From Mycobacterium marseillense (GTDB lineage Bacteria; Actinomycetota; Actinomycetes; Mycobacteriales; Mycobacteriaceae): a DNA stretch of 64,000 nucleotides. The translations under genes and the position numbers were made by a program. Of this stretch, positions 38,610-48,887 are shown piece after piece. Below the pieces are notes generated by a model, which was not told the DNA's origin, did no database searches, and saw nothing but the letters and a program-made list of their open reading frames with translations. The DNA is taken from contig NZ_AP022584.1 in assembly GCF_010731675.1 (NCBI RefSeq), forward strand, positions 248,001-312,000, written 5' to 3'. How positions within the stretch are numbered: the stretch's first letter is position 1; every line of letters starts with the position of its first letter.

Positions 38610-40551
38610 CGGCGTCCGCCAGATTCTCCGGGTGCAGCATCTCGGCGTAACGCAGCCGCTCGGGAACCCCGAAACCGTCGACGATCGTCTCGGCATGCGG
38701 GCGCAGGGCCCGGCAGCGGTCGTTGATTCCCCGCGTGACGGCCTTGGCGCGCTCCGTGGACAGGTACCGGTGCTCGATGTACCACGCCTTGTCGTCCTCG
38801 ATCACCGACAACGCGTACAGGTCGCACAGGATCCCCAGCAGTTCACGGGCCTCCTCGTCTTCGCAGGCGTCGATCCCGGCGACGAACGCTTCGAGTACCA
38901 CTCGGTCGATGTGGGCGCTCGCCGCGTGTAGCACGTGGTCCTGCACCGAGTTGAACGCGTCGAATTCGGACATCTCTTTGGATTTCGCCTGCAGGCGGCG
39001 CGCCACCGACGCCAGCAGGTATTCCTCGCGGTCTTCGAACATCTTGATCTGCGTGCCGCGGTTGAACAGGCTGCCCTCTTCCTCGCTGTCCTGGCGGGTG
39101 TCCACGATCGTCTGGATAATCGTCTCTGCCGCAGTGCGTTTGATGACGCGTTCACCGACGGTGTTGGCGGCGAAGCGCACCCATTCGACCGGGCTCATGC
39201 TCTTGATGTCGTCGGCGTACGCCGTCAGCAGCTCCTTGGCCACCAGCTGTGTCAGCACATGGTTGTCGCCCTCGAACGTGGTGAAGACGTCGGTGTCGCC
39301 GCGCAGTCCGATCAACCTGTTCTCGGCCATGTAGCCCGCACCGCCGCACGCCTCGCGGGACTCCTGGATCGCGCGGCTGGCATGCCAGGTGTTGGCGGCC
39401 TTCAGGCCGGCCGCACGGGCTTCGAGCTCGCGCTGCTCGTCGGCGTCGGGTGCGTCGGCGCTTTGCACGTCATGGCATTTGCTGACCAGCTCGTTCTGCG
39501 CGAACTGCAGGGCGTAGGACTTCGCGATCAACGGGAACAGCCGCCGCTGGTGCACCAGGTAGTCCATGATCAACACCTCGGAGCTGTCGTCGGGTGCGTT
39601 GAATTGCCTGCGCTGCAACGCATATCGGGTCGCGATGTCCAGCGCCACCCGGCCGGCGGCGCCGGCGCTGCCGCCCACGGTGATCCGGCCGCGCACCAAA
39701 GTGCCCAGCATGGTGAAGAACCGGCGGTTCGGGTTCTCGATCGGCGAGCTGTAGGTGCCGTCGGGGGCGACGTCACCGTACTTGTTCAGCAGGTTGACCC
39801 GCGGGACGCGAACATGGTCGAACACGATGCGGCCGTTGTCCACCCCGGGCAACCCGCCCTTGTATTCGCAATCCGACGTGGTGATTCCGGGCAGGTCGTT
39901 GCCGTCCTCGTCGCGGATCGGGACCAGCACGCAGTGCACACCGTGATTGACCGGCTTGCCGTCCTCGGTGGTGATCAGTTGCGCGAAAACCGCCGCCATG
40001 GTTGCGGTTTCGGCCGCACCCCCGATGTAGTCCTTGCGCGCCGACGGGGTGGGGGAGTTGATGACGAACTCCTGCGTGTCGGCGTCGTAGGTCGCGGTGG
40101 TCTCCAGCGACTGCACGTCGCTGCCGTGCCCGGTCTCGGTCATGGCGAAACAGCCGCGCAACTCCAGGCTGATGATCTTGGGCACGTAGGTCTCGTGGTG
40201 GCGCTCCGTGCCCAGGTTCTCCACGGCACCGCCGAACAGCCCCCACTGCACCCCGGCCTTCACCATCAGCGACAGGTCCGACATCGCCAGCATCTCGATC
40301 ATCGTGATCGCCGCGCCGACGTCGCCGGTGCCGCCGTGTTCTTTGCGGAAGCTGTCGGCGGCCGCGCCGAACGCCGCCATGATCCTCATCTGCTCCGCCA
40401 CCTTGGTGCGGGCGATCACCGTGTTGGGGGTGTAGTGCGGGCGGAACAGGTCCTCGGTCAGCGTCGTCCGCATCCGGTTTCTGACATCACGCCACCGCCC
40501 GTCCAGCGCGTTGCGGAGATGTTCTGCGGTGCTTGTCTTTTCTGGCGCCAT
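38599..40551 (-). CDS. Acyl-CoA oxidase/dehydrogenase family protein
   Basis: A 650-residue flavoprotein of the acyl-CoA oxidase-sized class. Motifs: FAMTETGHGSDVQSLETTAT (FAD/substrate binding), RIVFDHVRVPRVNLLNKYGD, EACGGAGYMAENRLIGLRGD, and TTFEGDNHVLTQLVAKELLT with the expected catalytic Glu. The ACOX C-terminal helical domain makes it longer than ordinary FadE enzymes (about 400 residues). It introduces the trans-2 double bond in fatty acyl-CoA during beta-oxidation; oxygen or ETF as acceptor cannot be told. ATG 40551 (MAPEKTSTAEHLRNALDGRW) is the natural start. It is the downstream neighbour of the FHA-ABC gene with 49 bases between. Confidence 0.88.
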   Translation of the reverse strand: MAPEKTSTAEHLRNALDGRWRDVRNRMRTTLTEDLFRPHYTPNTVIARTKVAEQMRIMAAFGAAADSFRKEHGGTGDVGAAITMIEMLAMSDLSLMVKAGVQWGLFGGAVENLGTERHHETYVPKIISLELRGCFAMTETGHGSDVQSLETTATYDADTQEFVINSPTPSARKDYIGGAAETATMAAVFAQLITTEDGKPVNHGVHCVLVPIRDEDGNDLPGITTSDCEYKGGLPGVDNGRIVFDHVRVPRVNLLNKYGDVAPDGTYSSPIENPNRRFFTMLGTLVRGRITVGGSAGAAGRVALDIATRYALQRRQFNAPDDSSEVLIMDYLVHQRRLFPLIAKSYALQFAQNELVSKCHDVQSADAPDADEQRELEARAAGLKAANTWHASRAIQESREACGGAGYMAENRLIGLRGDTDVFTTFEGDNHVLTQLVAKELLTAYADDIKSMSPVEWVRFAANTVGERVIKRTAAETIIQTIVDTRQDSEEEGSLFNRGTQIKMFEDREEYLLASVARRLQAKSKEMSEFDAFNSVQDHVLHAASAHIDRVVLEAFVAGIDACEDEEARELLGILCDLYALSVIEDDKAWYIEHRYLSTERAKAVTRGINDRCRALRPHAETIVDGFGVPERLRYAEMLHPENLADAVTS

Positions 40552-40600
40552 AAGCCGACAGTAATGCGCGGCTCGGGCCGCGGGGAACAAGAACGACGGT

Positions 40601-42961
40601 TCAGGTGGTCCGGGCCGGAGGGTTCTGCGCGCCGGGGAGCGGCGAGCGCAGCCGGTAGAGCGTGAACCCGGCCGCGACGGCACCGAACAGGCCGAGCATC
40701 ACCATGTCGAAGACCCACCACCCGCTGTAGTGGGTCCACGTCAAGACGTTGACGGCCAGGTCGTCGATCCTGCGCAGGTTCACCGTGGACGCCGAGGCCG
40801 CGAAACCCCACTGGGCCGGGACGAACCAGCTGATCTGCTGCAACCCCCACAGGTTGACCAGCTGCACCAGGCTCCCGTTGAAGAGCGCGGATGCCAGAAT
40901 CACCGGGACCACCAGCGGCAGGACTTCCCGGAGGGCCGTGCCCAGCGCCGAGAGGGTGAGGCCGATCACCGCGGACACGATCGCGGTGGCCGCCGCGGTG
41001 ACGTAGAGCTCGATCGTGGCGTTGTGCAGCAACACGGCGCCGCCCGCCGGTCCGCCTTTGACGGCGACGACGATCGCGAACATGACGGCCGTCCATAGGG
41101 CCGCGGCCAGCCCGTACACCGTGAGCTTGGCGGTCAGGTAGGCCGGCGCGGACAGTCCCACCTGCTGTTCGCGGCGGAAGATGCCGTGCTCGAGCACCAG
41201 GGCGCGGATGGTCAGGGCCGTGCCCAGGATCACCGCGCCGATGTTGAGGGCGGCGAGGATCTCGATGGCTTCGTGCCCGTTGGCGCTGCCGGGCTCCGGC
41301 CGCGCCAGGCCCGTGTCGCCCGGTATTAGCAGCGTCAGCCCTGCCAGCGCGAACGGCAGGATCGCCAGGAACGCGAAGTAGAGGCGATGGGCCAGGAGCA
41401 GCCGGACCTCGCGTCGGGCCAGCACCCGGATCTGGCGGTGCCGGGGCAGCCCGGCCGGTGGCGCCCACGGCGCCGCGACCTCGGGCGGGGCGGTCAACGG
41501 TTGGGGCCGGCCGCGGAAGGCGCGGTGGGTTCCGTCGGGATCGGCGCTCACCCGGGCGAGGACCTGCGACCAGTCGGCGGTCCCCAAAGTGGATTCGGCC
41601 TGCTGGGGTGAGCCGAGGTAGGCGGCCTTGCCGGTCCCGGTGAGCACCAGCACCTGGTCGCACGTGTTGACGTCGGTGAGCGACGCGCGCGCCGAGATCG
41701 CGGCCACGACGACGCAGCCGATATTGGCCTGGCGGCGCAGGACCGCCATGACGTGGCGTTGCTGCGCCGGATCCAGCCCGGCGGTGGGCTCGTCGACCAC
41801 GAGCAGGCTCGGCCGGGTGATCAGTTCGATCGCCAAGGCGACGCACCGGCGCAGCTCGGGTGCGAGCTTGCGGATCCGGGTGGCGCGGTGCGGGGTCAGG
41901 TCGAGCTCGTCGAGCACTTGGTCGACGATCCGCTCGCGCTGCTCGGGCGTGGCCTCCGGCGGCAGCCGCAGTTCGGCGGCGTACCGCACGGCCTGTTCGA
42001 CGGTGAGCTGCCGGTGCAGCTGGTCGTCACGCGCGACGACCCCGATCCGGCTGCGCATCGCTTGTGGTTCGGCGTGCACGTCGTGTCCGTCGACGGTGGT
42101 GCGCCCGGAGCTCGGTGTCCGGGCGCCGGCAAATACGGCCAGCAGCGCGGAATTGCGCGCGGCGGACGGTCCGATGACGGCGGTCATGGTGCCGGGACGC
42201 GCCGTGAACGAGATGTCCGACAGGATCTGCTGCCCGTCGACGGCGAGGCCCAGCCGGTAGGCCGTCACCCCGGTGGTGCGCGCCGCCGTGCGCAGCGGCA
42301 GGCGGAACGTGGAGTTGGTCTCGTCGGTGCGCGCGGCGGGGCGCTGGGCGCGCAGCTTCGAGGTGATCATCCGCTCGATCAGGCCCGGGCCGTTTGGTGG
42401 CTCGGTCGCTGCGACGGGCGGGTGTATCGGGGCGACCGGCGGCGGAATGGGTGGGGGCGCCGCACCCGGGGGCGGCGATGGCGGGGGCGGTGGTCCCGGC
42501 GGGGGCGGTGGTCCCGGTGGTCTCGGTGGGGGCGCCACCACGGGCATGCGCTGGGTGGCGCTCTGGGTGGGGATTCGCGGGTCGGGGCCGCCCGGCGGCG
42601 GGTGCCCCGGCGGCGCGGCGGTGGGGGCGAGCTGGAAAACCAGGCGCGGACCGTGCTGGGGATCGCCGATGGTGATCGCCAGGCCGTCGCGGATCTCGAC
42701 CGTCGGCACGCGGAATCCGTCGACGAAGACGCCGCGGTGGCTCAGATCGATGGCCACCCACAGGGCTCCGGTGAACCGCAGCACCACATCCGGGTGGGGC
42801 GCGGGTGGCGGCGGCGCGGGGCTCCCGAGGCGCTCCAGCGGGATGTCGCAGCCCGGGCCGTAGCCGACCAGCACGTCACGGCCCGGGGTGAAGACATACC
42901 TGCTGGGTCCGGCCCACACGGTCAGTGGGGCGGCCGGAACGGCCGAAGCCTCGGTCGGCAT
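40601..42961 (-). CDS. FHA-domain ABC transporter with degenerate ATP-binding site (Rv1747-like)
   Basis: A 786-residue protein. Residues 1-115 form an FHA domain (VLVGYGPGCDIPLER; IDLSHRGVFVDGFRV), which binds phosphothreonine. A Pro-rich linker (about 115-190) leads to an ABC ATPase-like domain (230-480) and a six-helix ABC-2 permease (from about 530). The Walker A reads GPSAARNS at 264-271, lacking the Gly and Lys of GxxxxGK(S/T), and the LSGGQ signature is replaced by LAPEL. Walker B LLVVDEPTAGLDP is intact. The ATPase half is therefore probably inactive, unlike Rv1747. ATG 42961, with GAAAGG upstream, is preferred to GTG 42970. The substrate is unknown; Rv1747 relatives export cell-wall lipids under Ser/Thr kinase control. 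Confidence 0.9.
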   Translation of the reverse strand: MPTEASAVPAAPLTVWAGPSRYVFTPGRDVLVGYGPGCDIPLERLGSPAPPPPAPHPDVVLRFTGALWVAIDLSHRGVFVDGFRVPTVEIRDGLAITIGDPQHGPRLVFQLAPTAAPPGHPPPGGPDPRIPTQSATQRMPVVAPPPRPPGPPPPPGPPPPPSPPPGAAPPPIPPPVAPIHPPVAATEPPNGPGLIERMITSKLRAQRPAARTDETNSTFRLPLRTAARTTGVTAYRLGLAVDGQQILSDISFTARPGTMTAVIGPSAARNSALLAVFAGARTPSSGRTTVDGHDVHAEPQAMRSRIGVVARDDQLHRQLTVEQAVRYAAELRLPPEATPEQRERIVDQVLDELDLTPHRATRIRKLAPELRRCVALAIELITRPSLLVVDEPTAGLDPAQQRHVMAVLRRQANIGCVVVAAISARASLTDVNTCDQVLVLTGTGKAAYLGSPQQAESTLGTADWSQVLARVSADPDGTHRAFRGRPQPLTAPPEVAAPWAPPAGLPRHRQIRVLARREVRLLLAHRLYFAFLAILPFALAGLTLLIPGDTGLARPEPGSANGHEAIEILAALNIGAVILGTALTIRALVLEHGIFRREQQVGLSAPAYLTAKLTVYGLAAALWTAVMFAIVVAVKGGPAGGAVLLHNATIELYVTAAATAIVSAVIGLTLSALGTALREVLPLVVPVILASALFNGSLVQLVNLWGLQQISWFVPAQWGFAASASTVNLRRIDDLAVNVLTWTHYSGWWVFDMVMLGLFGAVAAGFTLYRLRSPLPGAQNPPARTT

Positions 42962-43075
42962 CACCGCCACCTTTCGTCACCGGTCAGCTCGATGTGGTCT
43001 CGCCGTCAGGCGCCGGTCGCCCGTTCGGTTACGTGTCTACCGCGCTCGCGGTCCGCTCACCAGTGATCGCGACGT

Positions 43076-43564
43076 TCACAGGGGGTTACGGCGCCCCGCG
43101 AGCGACGTGGCCAGGGAGGCATCGTCGAGCAGTCGGCGCAACACGTCGACCGCTTGCATCAACACCTGACGGTCACCCGCGTCGAGCAGCGCCAACTGGG
43201 GTTCGATCGCGTTGGCACGGTCGGCCCGCACCGCGTTGAGCGTGCGCCTGCCGGCGGCCGTGATTCGGATCCGGACGGCGCGCGCGTCTCCCGGGTCGAC
43301 CGTGCGGGTCACCAGCCCCGCTTCCTCGAGGCGGCGCACCTGCGTGGTCATCGTCGGTTGCGAACAGTGATCGACGGCGGCGAGGTCACCGATGCGGGCT
43401 TCGCCGTGAACTTCGATGGTGGCCAGCAGCCGTGCCTGCGCCGCCGGCAGCGGCATCTGGATGCGCTGGGTGGCCAGGCGGTTGAGCCGCGCGACCACGG
43501 CGAGCAGATCGGCCCCCAGTCCCTGCGCTCCCTCGAGCTTTGCGGTGTCGACGACGTTGTCCAT
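43076..43564 (-). CDS. MarR-family transcriptional regulator, Rv2327-like
   Basis: A 162-residue winged-helix protein. The DNA-binding core is [20 protein letters not shown] followed by [20 protein letters not shown] and the wing [20 protein letters not shown]. Helical ends give the dimer interface. Gene order (narK1 ... Rv2327, Rv2326c) is as in M. tuberculosis. It starts 110 bases from the divergent ECF transporter and may regulate it or itself; the ligand is unknown. Confidence 0.92.
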   Translation of the reverse strand: MDNVVDTAKLEGAQGLGADLLAVVARLNRLATQRIQMPLPAAQARLLATIEVHGEARIGDLAAVDHCSQPTMTTQVRRLEEAGLVTRTVDPGDARAVRIRITAAGRRTLNAVRADRANAIEPQLALLDAGDRQVLMQAVDVLRRLLDDASLATSLAGRRNPL

Positions 43565-43673
43565 GTATCCATGGTTGCATAGCTTTGCTAAGCGAGGCCC
43601 GAACGCCGACGCGTGCCGCGCGAAAACCCTTCTTCAGCGGACACCCCCTGCCGGGACTGGCAGAATCGCCAAA

Positions 43674-45719
43674 GTGACCTTGCTGCGTCTTCGGCAACCT
43701 GGGGAAGGGTCGCTGCGTCCGAATGAGTTGGCACAGGCCGCTGTCATGGGGGCCCTCTGCGCGGCGATCGAGATCCTCGCCGCGGTAATCCCATTCGCTC
43801 AGGGGCTGGGCGTGCTGGGCACCGTGCCCATGGGATTGCTGGCCTACCGCTATCGCCCGCGGGCCTTGATGGCCGCGACGGTAGCTGGCGGCGTGATCGC
43901 CTTTTTGATCGCCGGGCTGGGCAGCCTGTTCATGCTCGTCGACTGCGCCTGGGTCGGCGGATTGTGCGGCATCGTCAAACGCAAGGGTCGGGGCATACCG
44001 ACGGTCGCATTCTTGTCGCTGATCGCTGGGGTGCTGTGGGGCGCCGGATGGGTCGCGGTGCTGGCGGTGCTGACGCGCCTGCGGCAGCTGTTCTTCGACG
44101 TGATCACCGCCAATGCCAACGGGGTCGCGGCATTCCTGAATTGGGTACACCTTCAGGGCGTCGGCGACGCCCTGAAGCGATACGTCGCCAACGGGATACA
44201 CCACTGGCCGCTGTTGATTTTCCCGTACATGGTTTTGTTGGTCGTCGTCGTTTCGTTCATCAGCTGGTCGGCCCTGTCTCGCCTCTTGGAGCGAATGCGC
44301 AAGATCCCCGACGTGCACAAGTTGGACGTGTCCGAGGACACGCAGGCCGGCGGCGCTCCGGTCGGGCCGGTCCCGGTGCGGCTGGACAAGGTGTCGTTCC
44401 GCTACCCCGGCGCCGACCGGGACGCGCTGCGCGAGGTCAGCCTCGACGTCCAGGCCGGCGAACACATCGCCGTGACGGGGGCCAACGGCTCGGGCAAGAC
44501 CACGTTGATGCTGATGCTGGCCGGGCGGGAGCCGACGTCGGGAACCGTCGACCGCCCCGGCGCGGTGGGGCTGGGCGAGATGGGGGGCACCGCAATCGTC
44601 TTGCAGCACCCCAAGAGTCAAGTCCTGGGCACGCGCGTCGCCGACGACGTGGTGTGGGGCCTGCCCGCGGGCGCGCAGATCGACGTCAGCGAATTGCTGC
44701 GTGAAGTCGGGCTCGACGGACTCGCCGAACGCGACACCGGGAGCCTGTCGGGGGGAGAGCTGCAGCGCCTCGCGCTCGCCGCCGCGCTGGCGCGGGATCC
44801 GGCCCTGCTCATCGCCGACGAGGTCACCACCATGGTCGACCAGCAGGGGCGAGATGCGTTGCTGGGCGTGCTCTCTGGCCTTTCGAAGCGCCACCAGAGC
44901 GCGCTGGTGCACATCACCCACTACGACAACGAGGCCGCGTCCGCCGACCGCATCATCAGGCTCAGCGACTCAGCGGATAACGCCGTCAAGGCCGAAACCC
45001 CGACCATCACCCCCGCCCAGACCGCTGCGGTCACGCCCCGCTCGCACACGCCGGTGCTCGAGCTTGTCGACGTCAGCCACGAATACGCCAGCGGCACACC
45101 GTGGGCCAAGGTCGCCCTGCGCAATATCAGCTTCGTGGTCGAGCAGGGCGACGGGGTGTTGATCCACGGCGGCAACGGGTCGGGTAAATCGACCTTGGCG
45201 TGGATCATGGCCGGGTTGACGACTCCGACCGCGGGCACTTGCCTGATCGACGGCGAGCCCACCCACGAGCACGTCGGGGAGGTCGCGCTGTCGTTCCAGT
45301 CGGCCCGGTTGCAGCTGATGCGCGACCATGTCGACGCCGAAGTCGCTTCCGCAGCGGGCTTTTCGCATCTCGACGAAGACCGGGTGGCCGAGGCGCTGAT
45401 CTCAGTCGGTTTGGACCCGGCGATGGGCAAGCGGCGCATCGACCAACTCAGCGGCGGCCAGATGCGCCGCGTGGTGCTGGCCGGACTGCTGGCCCGCTCC
45501 CCGCGGGCGCTGGTCCTCGACGAACCCCTGGCAGGATTGGACGTCGGCAGTCAGCGCGGCCTCCTGCGCCTGCTGGAAAACCTGCGCAGGGAACGAGGTC
45601 TGACGGTGGTGGTCATCTCCCACGACATCGTCGGGCTCGAGGAGCTGTGCCCGCGATCCCTGTATCTGCGCAACGGGGCGCTGGAAACGGCGACGACCGC
45701 GGCGGAGGGAATGCCATGA
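43674..45719 (+). CDS. ECF-type transporter: membrane domain fused to two ABC ATPases (Rv2326c-like)
   Basis: A 681-residue protein from GTG 43674. The N-terminal ~230 residues form several membrane helices ([40 protein letters not shown]) resembling a substrate-binding S or DUF2232 component. Two ATPase domains follow: the first with [23 protein letters not shown] and LLIADEVTT, the second with [27 protein letters not shown] and [11 protein letters not shown]. Together with the EcfT encoded next (ATGA overlap) this makes a complete energy-coupling-factor importer for a vitamin or metal. The substrate is not evident; no riboswitch is visible upstream. Confidence 0.92.
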   Translation: MTLLRLRQPGEGSLRPNELAQAAVMGALCAAIEILAAVIPFAQGLGVLGTVPMGLLAYRYRPRALMAATVAGGVIAFLIAGLGSLFMLVDCAWVGGLCGIVKRKGRGIPTVAFLSLIAGVLWGAGWVAVLAVLTRLRQLFFDVITANANGVAAFLNWVHLQGVGDALKRYVANGIHHWPLLIFPYMVLLVVVVSFISWSALSRLLERMRKIPDVHKLDVSEDTQAGGAPVGPVPVRLDKVSFRYPGADRDALREVSLDVQAGEHIAVTGANGSGKTTLMLMLAGREPTSGTVDRPGAVGLGEMGGTAIVLQHPKSQVLGTRVADDVVWGLPAGAQIDVSELLREVGLDGLAERDTGSLSGGELQRLALAAALARDPALLIADEVTTMVDQQGRDALLGVLSGLSKRHQSALVHITHYDNEAASADRIIRLSDSADNAVKAETPTITPAQTAAVTPRSHTPVLELVDVSHEYASGTPWAKVALRNISFVVEQGDGVLIHGGNGSGKSTLAWIMAGLTTPTAGTCLIDGEPTHEHVGEVALSFQSARLQLMRDHVDAEVASAAGFSHLDEDRVAEALISVGLDPAMGKRRIDQLSGGQMRRVVLAGLLARSPRALVLDEPLAGLDVGSQRGLLRLLENLRRERGLTVVVISHDIVGLEELCPRSLYLRNGALETATTAAEGMP

Positions 45720-46570
45720 CCGCGCCCGCGGACGCCAAGGCGGCGACCGGAAAAACTCGCCGTACGCCCCGTCCGGTTGTCCTGCTGGTCCCGGTGCCCG
45801 GAACCTCAAAGATCCACGAATTGTGGGCCGGCACCAAACTGCTGGTGGTGCTGGGCGTTTCGATACTGCTGACCTTCTACCCGGGGTGGGCCAGCGTCGG
45901 GCTGATGTTGGTGTTGCTGATAACGGCGGCCCGCCTGGCGCACATCCCCCGCGGCGCGCTGCCCTCGCCGCGGCGCTGGATATGGATCATCCTCGCGGTG
46001 GGCGGCATCACCGCCGCGCTCGGCGCCGGCGCTCCGGTGGTCTCGATCGCCGGGGTGCACATCGGGCTGGGCGGGACGCTGCATTTCGTGCGGGTCACCG
46101 CGCTGTCGATCGTGTTGATCGGGCTGGGGGCGATGCTGTCCTGGACCACCAACGTCGCCGAAATGGGGCCGGCGCTCGCCGCTTTGGGGCGCCCGTTGCG
46201 CTGGTTGCGGATCCCGAGCGACGAATGGGCGGTGGCCCTAGCGCTCGCGCTGCGCGCCTTCCCGATGTTGATCGAAGAATTCCAAGTGCTCTACGCCGCC
46301 CGCCGGCTGCGTCCCAACCAGACTCCCCGTAACCGCCGGGCCCGCCGACGCCAGCAGGCGCGCGACATGATCGACTTGCTCACGGCAGCAATCGTTGTGA
46401 CGTTGCGGCGCGCCGACGAGATGGGCGATGCGATCACCGCCCGGGGCGGGATCGGTCAGCTATCGGCCGCTCCCGGGCGCCCGAAGCTCGCGGACTGGGT
46501 GACGCTGGCCATCACCGTCACCGCCGGGGCCACCGGCGTGGTCATCGACTCGATCGTCCAGCTTCATTAA
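45716..46570 (+). CDS. EcfT-type transmembrane coupling protein (Rv2325c-like)
   Basis: A 284-residue protein starting at ATG 45716, overlapping the previous stop by 4 bases. It has about five membrane helices ([57 protein letters not shown]) and the cytoplasmic coupling region with Ala-Arg-Arg patterns ([35 protein letters not shown]) that contacts the ATPases in ECF transporters. Confidence 0.92.
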   Translation: MTAPADAKAATGKTRRTPRPVVLLVPVPGTSKIHELWAGTKLLVVLGVSILLTFYPGWASVGLMLVLLITAARLAHIPRGALPSPRRWIWIILAVGGITAALGAGAPVVSIAGVHIGLGGTLHFVRVTALSIVLIGLGAMLSWTTNVAEMGPALAALGRPLRWLRIPSDEWAVALALALRAFPMLIEEFQVLYAARRLRPNQTPRNRRARRRQQARDMIDLLTAAIVVTLRRADEMGDAITARGGIGQLSAAPGRPKLADWVTLAITVTAGATGVVIDSIVQLH

Positions 46571-46606
46571 GCGATCCGGTGTGGGCCCGTCGCGCGGCGT
46601 GAGCAG

Positions 46607-47059
46607 ATGACCGATATCCGGCGCACGCGCACCATCGCGGCCTCCGTCGGGGACGTCTGGGATGTCCTGGCGGACTTCGGTTCCCTCAGTTCGTGGTCCG
46701 CCAATGTCGATCACTCCTGTGTGTTGTATGCCGGTCCCGACGGGGGCGGGCTCGGCACCGCCCGACGCGTCCAGGTCAAGCGTGACGCGCTGGTCGAGCG
46801 CATCACCGAATTCGCCCCGGGCCGCGCCCTGGCCTACGACATCGACGGCTTGCCCCGCCGCCTGCGCCGCGTGGCCAACCGCTGGACGTTGGCGCCGGCG
46901 GGCGACCGATCCGCCCTGGTGGCCCTGACCAGTACAGTCGAAATCGGGCCTCGCGCACGCCACAAGCTGGCCGAACGCGTCGTGTGTCGCGTGCTCGCAC
47001 GACAGTCCGACGCGCTGCTCGCCGGGCTGGCGAATCGATTGGAGAACGGCCGTGTCTGA
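46607..47059 (+). CDS. SRPBCC-fold (polyketide cyclase/START-like) protein
   Basis: A 150-residue protein with the pattern of the SRPBCC superfamily: RRTRTIAASVGDVWDVLADF at the N-terminus, WSANVDHSCVLYAGPDGGGL in the middle and a long C-terminal helix. These proteins hold hydrophobic ligands in a cavity; the ligand is unknown. It overlaps the sulfatase gene by 8 bases, so the two are co-translated and likely act together. Confidence 0.82.
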   Translation: MTDIRRTRTIAASVGDVWDVLADFGSLSSWSANVDHSCVLYAGPDGGGLGTARRVQVKRDALVERITEFAPGRALAYDIDGLPRRLRRVANRWTLAPAGDRSALVALTSTVEIGPRARHKLAERVVCRVLARQSDALLAGLANRLENGRV

Positions 47060-48860
47060 TCGCCCCGATGTCATCGTCATCATGACGGACGAAGAACGCG
47101 CGGTTCCGCCCTACGAGGCGCCCGACGTGGTGGCGTGGCGCGACCGAACGCTGGCCGGGCGCAAGTGGTTCGAGGACCACGGCGTCAGCTTCACCCGCCA
47201 CTACACCGGCTCGCTGGCGTGCGTGCCCAGTCGCCCAACGATTTTCACCGGGCACTACCCCGACCTGCACGGGGTCACCCAGACCGACGGCATCGGAAAA
47301 TCCGCCGACGACTCCCGCATGCGCTGGCTGCGACCCGGCGAAGTGCCGACGCTGGGCAACTGGTTCCGCGCGGCCGGATACGACACCCATTACGACGGCA
47401 AATGGCACATTTCCCATGCCGACCTCACCGACCCGGCGACCGGGCATCCGTTGGCCACCAACGACGATGACGGGACCGTCGACCCTGCCGCGGTGCGGCG
47501 CTATCTGCAAGCCGACCCGCTCGATCCGTTCGGTTTCTCCGGCTGGGTCGGCCCGGAGCCGCACGGGGCGGCGCTGGCCAACGCCGGCGTTCGCCGCGAC
47601 CCGCTGATCGCCGATCGCGTGGTGGGCTGGCTCACCGACCGCTACGCCCGCCGTCGCGCCGGTGACCCCGCCGCGCAGCGTCCGTTCCTTCTGGTGGCCA
47701 GTTTCGTGAATCCCCATGACATCGTGCTCTTTCCGGCATGGTCCCGGCGAGGGCCCGTGCAGCCGTCGCCGCTGGACCCGCCGCCGGTGCCTGCGGCCCC
47801 GACCGCGGACGAAGACCTGTCCACCAAGCCGGCCGCCCAAATCGCCTTCCGCGAGGCGTATTACTCCGGGTACGGCCCCGCCCCGGCGATCAACCGGACC
47901 TACGACCGCAACGCGCAGCGCTACCGCGACCTGTACTACCGGCTGCACGCCGAGTCGGACGGCCCGATCGACCGGGTGCGGCGCGCCGTCACCGAATCCG
48001 GTTCGCAGAACGCGGTGTTGGTGCGCACGGCCGACCACGGCGATCTCCTGGGAGCTCACGGCGGGCTGCATCAAAAATGGTTCAACCTCTATGACGAGGC
48101 CACGCGCGTCCCCTTTGTCATCGCGCGCATCGGCGAGTGCGCGACGCGGCGCCGCGCCGTCACGGCGCCGACCTCGCACGTGGACCTGGTGCCCACGCTC
48201 CTGGCGGCCGCCGGCGTCGACGTGGCCGCGGCCGCCGCCACGCTGGCGGAGTCGTTCTCCGAAGTGCACGAGCTGCCCGGCCGCGATCTCATGCCGATCG
48301 TCGACGGTGGCAACGCCGACGACGACAGGGCCGTCTACCTGATGACCCGCGACAACGTGCTCGAGGGGGACAGCGGCGCCTCGGGCCTGGGACGGCAACT
48401 GAAGCAGACGGTCAATCCTCCGGCACCGCTGCGCATTCGGATCCCGGCGCACACCGCATCCAATTTCGAGGGGCTGGTCGTCAGCGTCGACGACGCGGCG
48501 GCCGCCGGTGGCTGCGGTCACCTGTGGAAGCTGGTGCGCACCTTCGACGACCCCGGCACCTGGACCGAGCCCGGGGTGCGCCACCTGGCGGCCAACGGGC
48601 TCGGGGGAGAGGCCTATCGCACCTCACCCCTCGACGACCAATGGGAGCTCTACGACCTGACCGAGGACCCGATCGAAGCGGTCAACCGTTGGACGGACCC
48701 GCACCTGCACGAGCTGCGCCGACACCTGCGCGCCCAACTGAAACACGTCCGGGCCCAGTCGATTCCCGAGCGAAACCACCCGTGGCCGTACGCCCCCCGC
48801 CGCTCAGCGCGGACCCGCCCGCGGCCCTCCCGGCTGGCGCGGCTGCTTCGCCGGCGCTGA
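47052..48860 (+). CDS. Sulfatase family hydrolase (Cys-type)
   Basis: A 602-residue alkaline-phosphatase-fold sulfatase. The N-terminal metal site begins RPDVIVIMTDEERAVPPYEA. The active-site consensus C-x-P-x-R is present as CVPSRPTIFTGHYPDLHG, so formylglycine maturation is expected. Further metal-site residues are in TADHGDLLGAHGGLHQKWF. The C-terminus has a basic stretch (RSARTRPRPSRLARLLRRR). No signal peptide is seen, so a cytoplasmic location is likely. The substrate, a sulfate ester or possibly a phosphonate-type ester, is unknown. It starts at GTG 47052 inside the SRPBCC gene. I recall no counterpart here in M. tuberculosis. Confidence 0.9.
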   Translation: MSDRPDVIVIMTDEERAVPPYEAPDVVAWRDRTLAGRKWFEDHGVSFTRHYTGSLACVPSRPTIFTGHYPDLHGVTQTDGIGKSADDSRMRWLRPGEVPTLGNWFRAAGYDTHYDGKWHISHADLTDPATGHPLATNDDDGTVDPAAVRRYLQADPLDPFGFSGWVGPEPHGAALANAGVRRDPLIADRVVGWLTDRYARRRAGDPAAQRPFLLVASFVNPHDIVLFPAWSRRGPVQPSPLDPPPVPAAPTADEDLSTKPAAQIAFREAYYSGYGPAPAINRTYDRNAQRYRDLYYRLHAESDGPIDRVRRAVTESGSQNAVLVRTADHGDLLGAHGGLHQKWFNLYDEATRVPFVIARIGECATRRRAVTAPTSHVDLVPTLLAAAGVDVAAAAATLAESFSEVHELPGRDLMPIVDGGNADDDRAVYLMTRDNVLEGDSGASGLGRQLKQTVNPPAPLRIRIPAHTASNFEGLVVSVDDAAAAGGCGHLWKLVRTFDDPGTWTEPGVRHLAANGLGGEAYRTSPLDDQWELYDLTEDPIEAVNRWTDPHLHELRRHLRAQLKHVRAQSIPERNHPWPYAPRRSARTRPRPSRLARLLRRR

Positions 48861-48887
48861 CCGCCGAACCGGTAACAGGAGGCGCAA

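Noticed and set aside
38935..40665. A 576-codon plus-strand open frame
   Set aside because: Antisense to the acyl-CoA oxidase-like gene, which has all family motifs.
43386..44921. A 511-codon minus-strand open frame across the ECF transporter
   Set aside because: The plus strand carries two intact ABC ATPase domains; the minus frame has only His/Asp/Gln-rich shadow sequence.
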